Part shown: piece by piece, positions 58,117 to 64,000 of the stretch | Numbering within the stretch: position 1 is the stretch's first letter | How the letters are laid out: each line of letters starts with the position of its first letter | NCBI RefSeq assembly: GCF_006088715.1 | Contig: NZ_CP030771.1 | Span: forward strand, 4,216,001 to 4,280,000 | DNA from: Streptomyces sp. YIM 121038 | GTDB lineage: Bacteria; Actinomycetota; Actinomycetes; Streptomycetales; Streptomycetaceae | Length of the DNA stretch: 64,000 bases | Reading direction: 5' to 3' | Made by a program: the position numbers and the translations under genes | The notes under the pieces: model-generated | Told to the model about the DNA's origin: nothing | Database searches by the model: none | What the model saw: only the letters and a program-made list of their open reading frames with translations

Positions 58117-59790
58117 CTACTCGGCCTCGGACTCCTCGTCCGGGGCCGTTTGCGTGAGCGGTGCGTGAGCGGACGGGGAGTTGATCTCCCGGATATCGCC
58201 CGATGGGGCGGCATCATCCGGCACGGACTCCGGGCCGGACTTCTCTGCGTCGCCAGGCTTGGACTCCCCTTCGGGAGCGGCGTTCTCGGAGATCGATCGG
58301 GCGCGCGGCACTAGCCGGGCCGCGGCCTCAGCGATAGCAAGGTCAGCCTCGGGCAACAGGCTCGTGTACGTATCGGCCGTGATGGTGATCGAGGAGTGGC
58401 CGAGCATCTCCTGGATGTCCTTCAGGTCGGCCCCGGCCGCGTGGGCGAGCGTCGCAGCACCATGGCGGAGGTCGTGGAGGCGGACCGGCGGCAGGCCGAT
58501 CTCCTCATACAGCTCGATGAACTGCCGTGTGACGTTGGCGGGATGGAGCATCTCGCCGTTCTCCTTGGTGAAGACGCGTCCAGTCTCCGCCCAGGCGGTC
58601 TCCCACTCCTCGCGGTCCTTGTCCTGCTGGGCACGGTGCCGCTTGAGGGCCTGGACCGTGTCCGAGTCCAGCGCGATGGTCCGCGCGCCGGCGTCGGTCT
58701 TGGGGTCGTCCTCGTACACCTCCCAACCGTCTACGACGAGTTGCTTGGCGACGGTGATGAGCCCGGCGTCCAGATTGGTGTCCGTCCACTTCTGCCCACA
58801 TACCTCGCCCCGCCGCAGCCCGCGGAAGGCAATCACGTGGAACAGTGCGTACAGGCGGTCCTCCGCGACATGGTCGAGGAACAGGCCGGTGTGCTCCGGA
58901 GTCCAGACCATCACCGGCGAGGGCTTCTCGCCGGTGCGCTTCCAGTGAAGGATGCGCTCCTCGGTCCACACCAGCGCCTTCGGGCGCTTGCCCGCCTCCA
59001 GCTCGACATGGGTGGCCGGGTTGAAGGTGATCAGCTGCTGGGCGATCGCGGCGTTCAGCGCGGCCCGCAGCGTGGAGCGGACCCGCTGGCGCGTGGCCGG
59101 ACCGACGATGCGGCGGTAGGGCTCCATCTCGGCGATGGCGGCCTTCATCGCCTTACGGCGGGCACGGTGCTCGCGCCCCTTCCAGGGGATCTGGGAGAGA
59201 TCCTCGAACGCCTTGCGCCGCGCGGCGTTGCCCTCAGCTATCTCGACGTTGGCCTCGGCGATCGCCTCGAACATCTCCGAGAGGTGAGCGACCCGCAGCC
59301 GGTCGAGCCGGTAGTGCCCGATCCGCGGCTTGAGGTGCACGCGGATGTTGCTCTCGTCGCGGCTGATGGCGCTCTGCCGCCCCTTCTTGCCCGCCAGCCA
59401 CATGTCCAGCCACTCACCGACAGTGAGCCGACTGGTCAGGTCCAGACCGTGGCTGAGGCGCCTGCGGGTCGCCTCAATTTCCGGCAGCGGAGCCTTCTCG
59501 TCGGCAACCCTCTCCAGCAGCGCGGCGATCTGGGTCAGCCCCTCGGAGTCGTCGGCTTCGGCGAGACCGAGGAGCGCGCGTATGTGGTCGAGGTCAGCCT
59601 GAGCGGCCTTGAGCGTCTCGTAGCCAGCGCGACTGAAGGAACGGCGGGTGCCGTCCTCTCGGGACGGGAGCTCCTGGCGTACGGAGTAGGAGCCGTGCTT
59701 GCGGCTGGAGAGCTTGGGGCAGTTCTTGCCGAGCGGCTTGCCGGTCTTGGGGTCGCGGCAGTAGCAGCGGCGGTGGGTAGAGCCCTTCAA
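58117..59790 (-). CDS. int: Tyrosine recombinase (site-specific integrase)
   Basis: 557 residues. The N-terminal CYCRDPKTGKPLGKNCPKL (Cys-rich, common in actinobacterial element integrases) and the AP2-like arm-binding region are followed by a SAM-like core-binding domain (about 122-250). The catalytic domain has Arg326 (FRGLRRGEV), His439 and Arg442 (LHDLRHG), His465 (LGHSS) and Tyr475 (ADTYTSLL). It should integrate and excise the element at tRNA-Arg(CCT). The acidic tail after residue 500 is disordered. ATG overlaps the XRE stop (ATGA), so it is co-expressed with its regulator. Confidence 0.95.
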   Translation of the reverse strand: MKGSTHRRCYCRDPKTGKPLGKNCPKLSSRKHGSYSVRQELPSREDGTRRSFSRAGYETLKAAQADLDHIRALLGLAEADDSEGLTQIAALLERVADEKAPLPEIEATRRRLSHGLDLTSRLTVGEWLDMWLAGKKGRQSAISRDESNIRVHLKPRIGHYRLDRLRVAHLSEMFEAIAEANVEIAEGNAARRKAFEDLSQIPWKGREHRARRKAMKAAIAEMEPYRRIVGPATRQRVRSTLRAALNAAIAQQLITFNPATHVELEAGKRPKALVWTEERILHWKRTGEKPSPVMVWTPEHTGLFLDHVAEDRLYALFHVIAFRGLRRGEVCGQKWTDTNLDAGLITVAKQLVVDGWEVYEDDPKTDAGARTIALDSDTVQALKRHRAQQDKDREEWETAWAETGRVFTKENGEMLHPANVTRQFIELYEEIGLPPVRLHDLRHGAATLAHAAGADLKDIQEMLGHSSITITADTYTSLLPEADLAIAEAAARLVPRARSISENAAPEGESKPGDAEKSGPESVPDDAAPSGDIREINSPSAHAPLTQTAPDEESEAE

Positions 59791-60485
59791 ACGTCTGTCT
59801 CCTCAATGCTGGTGGGGTGGAATTCTGGTGGGTCGACCTCGGTGGCGAGCTCGGGCAGCAGGTAGGGAGGCGTGACGCCTTCCTCTCTGATGAAGGCGCG
59901 GGTCTTGCGCAGGCGGACTTTGGCCGCCTCGGCTGCCTCGGCGGCATGGGCCTGAGCGCGGAGGGCTTCGGCCTTCCGGTCGGCGTTGTTGGCACTGCGG
60001 GCCTTGTAGCCCGCGTACTCCTCCTCTTTCCCTGCGGTCCTGAGCCTTTCCTCGGCGGCGCGGTGGGCGCGGAAGTAGCGCAGCATGTCGTCCTCGGCGC
60101 CGAGTTCGGCTCTCTCCCCGGTGAACCACTTCAGGGCATCCAGCGTGGGGGTGGGGTCTTGGAGGGGGAGTCGCTGCACGTACTCGACGTAGCCGACGGG
60201 GTAGATGAGGCAGATGGGGGATGTGTTCAGGGCCTGGGCCAGGACCATGACGTCGACCAGGGGCAGGTTGGAGCGGCGGCCTGACTCCATGTTGGCGATC
60301 ACGTTGCGGGGGATCGGGTGACCGATCGCCTCGCACTTGTCGGCCAGGTCCTGTGCGCTCCACCTCAACTCCTTCCGTCGTCTGCGGACCTCGCCGGCCA
60401 CGGTGGCCATGACCTGATCCATCCACTCGGGGATGTCGTCCTCGTCGTCCGTCTCAGTTCCATGGTCGGAATCATGTTGCGTCAT
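59787..60485 (-). CDS. XRE family helix-turn-helix regulator of the element
   Basis: 232 residues. The acidic start is followed by a HTH_3 domain at about 30-100 (RRRRKELRWSAQDLADKCEA, PIPRNVIANMESGRRSNLPL, ALNTSPICLIYPVG). A long Ala/Arg/Glu helix (about 150-195) is probably a coiled coil. It likely represses the divergent excision/replication genes and is coupled to int by an ATGA overlap. Its ATG lies inside the left arm of an 8-bp inverted repeat (60481-60522), a likely autoregulatory operator. Confidence 0.9.
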   Translation of the reverse strand: MTQHDSDHGTETDDEDDIPEWMDQVMATVAGEVRRRRKELRWSAQDLADKCEAIGHPIPRNVIANMESGRRSNLPLVDVMVLAQALNTSPICLIYPVGYVEYVQRLPLQDPTPTLDALKWFTGERAELGAEDDMLRYFRAHRAAEERLRTAGKEEEYAGYKARSANNADRKAEALRAQAHAAEAAEAAKVRLRKTRAFIREEGVTPPYLLPELATEVDPPEFHPTSIEETDV

Positions 60486-60522
60486 GAAGACACATTAACT
60501 CGCTTAGCGTTGATTTCATGAC
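60481..60522. promoter_or_regulatory. Operator-like inverted repeat between XRE and xis genes
   Basis: GTCATGAA (60481-60488) and TTCATGAC (60515-60522) are perfect 8-bp inverted arms. A smaller palindrome, CGCT-T-AGCG, lies at 60501-60509 between them in an AT-richer stretch. The left arm covers the XRE start codon. This fits a repressor site controlling both divergent transcripts. Confidence 0.6.
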
Positions 60523-60564
60523 CTGGAGACGGGCGCGATCGTCGTGTTCGCCGAGGGCTCAGTC

Positions 60565-60810
60565 ATGGATGGAGCGCGCATGCGCGAGAACGAACCCGTC
60601 GACCGGGTGAAGGGCATGAGCCGCGAGGAGCTACTGGACCTTCCCGCCACTGTTGACCTGGGGACCGGAAACCGAGCGTTGGGGCTCGGTCGGAGCAAAG
60701 GGTACGAGCTGGCCAAGCGCGGCCAGTACCCGTGCAAGGTGCTGCGCCTAGGCAATGCCTATCGGGTGGTGACCGCCGACCTGTTGAACCTGCTGGGACT
60801 GGCTGCATGA
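60565..60810 (+). CDS. xis: Excisionase-like helix-turn-helix protein
   Basis: 81 residues. The motif SREELLDLPATVDLGTGNRA, then ALGLGRSKGYELAKRGQYPCKVLRLGNAYRV, is the winged-helix form of MerR-like excisionases of actinobacterial elements. A short hydrophobic end (TADLLNLLGLAA) follows. It would bend DNA at the attachment sites to direct Int to excision. Start ATG 60565 has GAGGG 8 bases ahead; GTG 60544 is possible but lacks a site. It is the first gene of the plus-strand element operon. Confidence 0.87.
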   Translation: MDGARMRENEPVDRVKGMSREELLDLPATVDLGTGNRALGLGRSKGYELAKRGQYPCKVLRLGNAYRVVTADLLNLLGLAA

Positions 60811-60932
60811 CCACAGGCGCGCATAGCAGACGCTTCTGCGCTGAGCTGACACAGAAATGCTGGACTGTGGCGGGGCGTGACCGTACGGTTCGTGATCCCT
60901 CGCCATGGCCCAGTGCCCGCGAGAAGAGGGAA

Positions 60933-60960
60933 GGCCCCCGGCGGTGCGACGCCGGAGGCC
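60933..60960. terminator. Hairpin between xis and the DUF3631 gene
   Basis: GGCC-C-CCGGCG (60933-60943) pairs with CGCCGG-A-GGCC (60950-60960) around a 6-base loop, with one internal mismatch. It may attenuate read-through from xis. The 236-bp gap 60811-61046 has no gene that I can support. Confidence 0.6.
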
Positions 60961-61046
60961 CCAGTGACTCCCTTGCCCCCGGTGACAGGAACCGACCCGG
61001 CGGCCAGGGCGTGCGAGCCCGCCACCGCCAGACGAGGAGCTGCCGA

Positions 61047-62357
61047 GTGCAACCCACCAACCCCGACTCCTATTCCATGCCCTCCAACGCGGCCTGGCCC
61101 GCAACTGCCATCCCCGGTCAGCCCGGTGCGCACCTGCGCAGCGAGGGAGACGAGGAGACGGATGCCGACCGGAGTGATTGCTCCCACGACACCGAGGAGC
61201 AGGCCCTGAGTGGGGTCGGGGAAGTACCCGGTACGGAGCCAGAGGCGACCGAGGGTGCGCAGGTGCTGTCTGATCTGCGGGCGCAGATCACCCGGTATGT
61301 CGTCATGCCGAGCGAGGAGGCCCTCGCAGCGGTGACGCTGTGGATCGCGGCCACGCACCTGCAGCCTGCCTGGCAGCACGCGCCTCGTCTGGCCGTGGTC
61401 GGTCCGGCCAAGCGGTGCGGCAAGTCACGACTGCTGGACATGGTGACCGAGACCGTGCACAACCGGCTGATCACGATGAACGCCAGCCCTGCGGCGATCT
61501 TCCGCTCGATCACCGACGAGGACCCGCCGACGCTCCTGCTGGACGAGGCCGACACCCTCTTCGGCACCGCCAAGGCGGCGGAGAAGAACGAGGAACTGCG
61601 CGGCCTGCTCAACGCCGGACACCAGCGCAACCGACCCACCCTGCGGGTGACCGGTCCCGAGCACAAGCCGGTGGCGTTTCCCACCTTCGCCATGGCCGCG
61701 CTCGCCGGGATCGGCGACCTGCCGGACACGATCATGGACCGGTCCGTGGTCATCCGGATGCGCCGCCGGGCGGCGGGCGAGAAGGTGGCCTCCTTCCGCG
61801 TCGGCCGCGACACTCCCGCCCTGAACGCGATCCGCGACCGGCTCTCCGCCTGGCTGACGCCGCTGCATGCGCGGGCAGTCGACCTGGAGCCGTCCATGCC
61901 GGTCGAGGACCGTGCGGCCGACACCTGGGAACCGTTGGTGATCGTGGCCGACCTAGCCGGAGGCGACTGGCCCGCACTCGCCCGCGCCACCTGCCGCTCC
62001 ATGGCCGCGTACGAGGCCGGGCAGGACGAGGACAGCGGCCTGAAAACCCGCATCCTCACCGACATCCGCCGCGCCTTCGCCTTCCACGGCGACCCGCCCG
62101 CCCTGCGGACCCGCACCCTGCTCGACTACCTCAACGAGGACGCCGAAGCGCCGTGGGCCGAGTACGGCGCCAACGGCCTGACCCCGCGCGGCTTGCAGCT
62201 CCTGCTCAAGGACTACGGCATTGGCTCGACCACCCGCCGTTTCCCGGACAGCGCCCAGGCCAAGGGCTTCGCGCGCAACCAGTTCCTCGACGCCTGGGCT
62301 CGTTACTGCCCGGAGCCCGAGCCTGCTGGTGAGTCTGGCCCCGGCACCGCAGCCTGA
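61047..62357 (+). CDS. DUF3631 domain ATPase of the element
   Basis: About 436 residues. A polar N-terminal region (1-75) precedes TLWIAATHLQPAWQHAPRLAV, the Walker A in VVGPAKRCGKSRLLDM, the Walker B in TLLLDEADTLFG, and MAALAGIGDLPDTIMDRSVVI with the arginine-rich RMRRRAAGEKV. The C-terminal DUF3631 helices end in YGIGSTTRRFPDSAQAKGFA. Such proteins occur in actinobacterial elements and phages, often with primase-polymerases, and may serve in replication of the excised circle; this is inference. GTG 61047 with GAGGAG 7 bases ahead is preferred to ATG 61077. Confidence 0.85.
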   Translation: MQPTNPDSYSMPSNAAWPATAIPGQPGAHLRSEGDEETDADRSDCSHDTEEQALSGVGEVPGTEPEATEGAQVLSDLRAQITRYVVMPSEEALAAVTLWIAATHLQPAWQHAPRLAVVGPAKRCGKSRLLDMVTETVHNRLITMNASPAAIFRSITDEDPPTLLLDEADTLFGTAKAAEKNEELRGLLNAGHQRNRPTLRVTGPEHKPVAFPTFAMAALAGIGDLPDTIMDRSVVIRMRRRAAGEKVASFRVGRDTPALNAIRDRLSAWLTPLHARAVDLEPSMPVEDRAADTWEPLVIVADLAGGDWPALARATCRSMAAYEAGQDEDSGLKTRILTDIRRAFAFHGDPPALRTRTLLDYLNEDAEAPWAEYGANGLTPRGLQLLLKDYGIGSTTRRFPDSAQAKGFARNQFLDAWARYCPEPEPAGESGPGTAA

Positions 62358-62370
62358 CCCGACTTGTCCC

Positions 62371-62490
62371 GTACCACTCGTATCCGCGCAGGTCATCGCG
62401 GGTACGAGTGGTCGACCGACAACGAGTCCTCCCGTCATCGCCCTTTCTCTCGTACCTGCCCTGACCAGGCACGTAACGAGTGGTACGAGA
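62371..62490. repeat. Inverted/direct repeat cluster (iteron-like)
   Basis: GTACCACTCGTA (62371-62382) is matched in inverted form by TACGAGTGGT (62403-62412) and again by ACGAGTGGTAC (62476-62486). TCTCGTAC (62448-62455) pairs with GTACGAGA (62483-62490). All four lie in the 213-bp gap between the DUF3631 and DUF2637 genes. This could be a replication origin, a transfer-protein binding cluster, or an operator. Confidence 0.6.
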
Positions 62491-62570
62491 CACCGCGCCG
62501 CACAGCGGCGACCCCTGCCCACATCCCCGGCGGGGTAGCCGCCGCCCAACCCCACCTGGAGCACCTCCGC

Positions 62571-63359
62571 TTGCCTGCCCCCACCGCCATACGCGGCACG
62601 GATGCGATCCGCGCCGGGATCGCCCTGCTCGCCGGGTTCGCCTTCTCCCTCTCTTATGACGCCCTGCGCCAGATGGCCGTCGCCATCCACATCCGCGGAC
62701 CGCTCACCTATGCCTTCCCGCTCGTCATCGACGGCTTCATCGCCATCGGCGTCGGCGCCCTGCTCATGCTCCGAACCGCCCCGACGCTCTCCCGCGCGTA
62801 CGTGTGGGCACTCGTCGGCGCGGCCACCGTGACGAGCATCTGGGCCAACGCCCTGCACGCCGTCCGCCTCAACCAGCAGACCCGCCCAGGCGGCGGCCTC
62901 CGGCTCGACGACCTCACCGTCGGCGCCCTGTCCGCCATCGCCCCGCTCGCCCTGGCCGGCGCCGTTCACCTCTACATCGTCGTCCACCGCCACTCCACGC
63001 CTCGCCCCCAGGAGCCCCACGCCACAGAGCGCGACAACCTCGCCGACGTGGCGTCCGATGTCCCCGACGTGGCTTCGGACAACAACGAAGCGGCCCAGGA
63101 GCTTCAGCCCTCCGCCGAATCGCAGGGCCACAAGACCAACGAGATCGCCCCCGAACGGCTCGCCCTCGCGCGCACTGCGCCACTGGGACGAAAGGGTCGC
63201 GCCTCGCGCCGCCACATCGAGGACACGTTCCGCAGCCAGGGCCTCACCATCGGCCGGAAGGAGGCGGACATGATCAAGAAAGTCCTTCAGGCCGAACTCG
63301 ACGCAGCCGTCTCCCAGCGGCATGGGGAACTCGACGCAGCCCCCGTCGGCGCCGCCTGA
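62571..63359 (+). CDS. DUF2637 membrane protein of the element
   Basis: About 262 residues. Four predicted transmembrane helices occupy 10-130: IRAGIALLAGFAFSLSYDAL, LTYAFPLVIDGFIAIGVGAL, AYVWALVGAATVTSIWANAL and LSAIAPLALAGAVHLYIVV. A soluble tail follows with HTH-like TRSAARASPS-free helix SRRHIEDTFRSQGLTIGRKE. DUF2637 proteins are frequent on actinobacterial conjugative elements and plasmids and may assist DNA transfer or spread. TTG 62571 with GGAG upstream is chosen because the longer frame (to 62364) has only TTG and runs through the repeat cluster. Confidence 0.8.
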   Translation: MPAPTAIRGTDAIRAGIALLAGFAFSLSYDALRQMAVAIHIRGPLTYAFPLVIDGFIAIGVGALLMLRTAPTLSRAYVWALVGAATVTSIWANALHAVRLNQQTRPGGGLRLDDLTVGALSAIAPLALAGAVHLYIVVHRHSTPRPQEPHATERDNLADVASDVPDVASDNNEAAQELQPSAESQGHKTNEIAPERLALARTAPLGRKGRASRRHIEDTFRSQGLTIGRKEADMIKKVLQAELDAAVSQRHGELDAAPVGAA

Positions 63360-63398
63360 CCCGGTGGCCGCGCTGATCTACCTCACCTCCCCGCCCCA

Positions 63399-63426
63399 TG
63401 TCCCCGTAGAGACAAGCGTGGGGACA
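63399..63426. other. Hairpin upstream of mobC, oriT candidate
   Basis: TGTCCCC (63399-63405) pairs with GGGGACA (63420-63426) around a 14-base loop containing GTAGAGACAAGCG. It lies 54 bases before the mobC ATG. Mobilization origins often consist of such an arm pair next to a nick site just ahead of mobC, so this is a candidate; a terminator for the DUF2637 gene is the alternative. Confidence 0.45.
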
Positions 63427-63479
63427 GGAGGGCGCGCGCAGCGAAGCACCTGACACCAGAACCTCACGGAGAACCACCC

Positions 63480-64000
63480 ATGCACGACTCGCACGGCGAA
63501 CTCCCCATTGCCCACCAGCAGATGACCACCACCGCAGCCACCGCGTCAGCAAGGTATGCCGCTGGACCGTCCAAAGGCCGGTCCCACGGAGAAGCCTTCG
63601 CCCCGGGGGTGGCGGAGGCAGGCGGACACCAGGGGGCGCCCGCAGAGGAGCAGCCCACCGCCGCAGCTGTGCCGCTGCCGCGGGCCGCCGAAGCAGCCGC
63701 CCTGCATCGCGTCGCCCGCCGTCGCAAGCCCGACCCAGGCGGCCAGCGCAAGCAGCGTGTCGACGCCCGCTACAGCAGCGAGGAGAAGGCCGCCATCCTC
63801 GCCAAGGCCCGCTCGCTGAACGTCAGCGGCGCCCACTACGTCGCCGTCGTCACCCTGGCCCACGTACACGGTGACCTCACCCTGCCCGGCCAGCGCACAC
63901 CACTGGACGACTACATCGACGAACTCAACGCCCTGCGCCAGCAGGTCGCCGCCATCGGCCACAACGTCAACCAGATCGCCAAGAAGCTCAACTCCGGCGG
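63480..64000 (+). CDS. mobC: MobC-like relaxosome protein, 3' end cut by window
   Basis: The frame is open from ATG 63480 to the window end (173 codons, no stop). A long Ala/Gly/Pro-rich N-terminal region (1-85) is followed by KQRVDARYSSEEKAAILAKA, a HTH/ribbon-helix-like start, then VVTLAHVHGDLTLPGQRTPL and the diagnostic MobC end ELNALRQQVAAIGHNVNQIA plus KKLNSGG. MobC proteins open the DNA at oriT for the MobA relaxase, which is expected just downstream. The ribosome site is GGAGAAC. Confidence 0.88.
   Translation, partial: MHDSHGELPIAHQQMTTTAATASARYAAGPSKGRSHGEAFAPGVAEAGGHQGAPAEEQPTAAAVPLPRAAEAAALHRVARRRKPDPGGQRKQRVDARYSSEEKAAILAKARSLNVSGAHYVAVVTLAHVHGDLTLPGQRTPLDDYIDELNALRQQVAAIGHNVNQIAKKLNSG

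Larger units (their letters stand above)
58030..64000. mobile_element. Integrative mobilizable-type element in tRNA-Arg (left part)
   Basis: The element begins within the 3' half of tRNA-Arg(CCT), the presumed attL, and continues past the window end. Order: integrase (-), XRE repressor (-), excisionase (+), DUF3631 ATPase (+), repeat cluster, DUF2637 membrane protein (+), hairpin, MobC-like protein (+, cut). This matches actinobacterial integrative elements, but the visible transfer gene is a relaxosome accessory protein rather than the TraB/FtsK pump of classical AICEs. Codon use is slightly less GC-extreme (for example in xis and the XRE gene). The attR copy of the tRNA end is not in the window. 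Confidence 0.85.

Noticed and set aside
62364..63359. Longer form of the DUF2637 gene starting at TTG 62364.
   Set aside because: The extra 69 residues come from the repeat cluster and lack a ribosome site; homology begins after TTG 62571.
58030..64000. Classical AICE or prophage.
   Set aside because: No TraB/FtsK, RepSA-type initiator or phage structural gene is visible; the MobC-like gene points to a mobilizable element. The part beyond 64000 could change this.

Overview
The window is high-GC DNA with the architecture of a Streptomyces chromosome. Nearly all codons end in G or C, GTG and TTG starts are common, and genes are often coupled through 4-base GTGA/ATGA overlaps. The gene set (HrdD sigma factor, SepX/GlpR, DUF6528, DUF6227, FmdB with a serine tail) and the dispersed intergenic repeats are also typical of the genus. 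The order mscL, fruA-fruK-fruR, hrdD matches what I remember of the S. coelicolor SCO3190-SCO3202 core region. This is recall, not a search.

Layout. 1-5.2 kb: the end of a tricorn-like protease, a small stress-type protein, and a three-gene oxidation operon (Baeyer-Villiger-type monooxygenase, alpha/beta hydrolase, SDR) divergent from a MerR regulator. 5.2-12.7 kb: a Tat-exported DUF6528 protein, exonuclease III, a lipoprotein/histidine-kinase pair without a response regulator, and a redox block: azoreductase divergent from an ECF sigma factor, then a quinone oxidoreductase behind a sigma-R promoter. 12.9-19.5 kb: tRNA-Ala and a cell-division/molybdopterin cluster (galU, moeA/glp, moaC, mogA, rimJ, sepX/glpR) next to 5-formyl-THF cyclo-ligase. 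19.5-33.4 kb: penicillin-acylase-family hydrolase, K+/H+ antiporter, MFS pump, FmdB, MTA phosphorylase, a SAF-domain protein, mscL, ltrA, a self-processing P1 peptidase and an L,D-transpeptidase. 33.6-43.2 kb: a frameshifted DUF6227 gene, the fructose operon fruR-fruK-fruA, an MFS pump with a divergent WYL regulator, and hrdD behind a sigma-R promoter. 43.4-57.8 kb: a Pat-like acetyltransferase, a questin-oxidase-like protein, MarR, an MFS pump with TetR, an M6 protease, a short Rho paralogue, and a lysine-degradation-type operon (FAD oxidase, HglS-like 2-oxoadipate decarboxylase, ALDH7).

58-64 kb is an integrative mobile element inserted at the 3' end of tRNA-Arg(CCT), cut by the window end. 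It carries a tyrosine integrase coupled to its XRE repressor, a divergent excisionase, a DUF3631 ATPase, a repeat cluster, a DUF2637 membrane protein, a hairpin that could belong to an oriT, and a MobC-type relaxosome protein. It looks like a mobilizable element that borrows a transfer apparatus; no TraB/FtsK-type pump is visible in this part.

The most useful signals are regulatory. There are two exact GGGAAT-N18-GTT sigma-R promoters (quinone oxidoreductase and hrdD). Two interleaved divergent ECF promoters of the form NGTCACC-N16-CGTC lie between azoR and the sigma-factor gene. Palindromic operators sit between several divergent regulator/target pairs. Two genes appear to start at CTG. Short-unit tandem repeats (20-46 bp) recur between and inside genes, and two of them run into coding ends.
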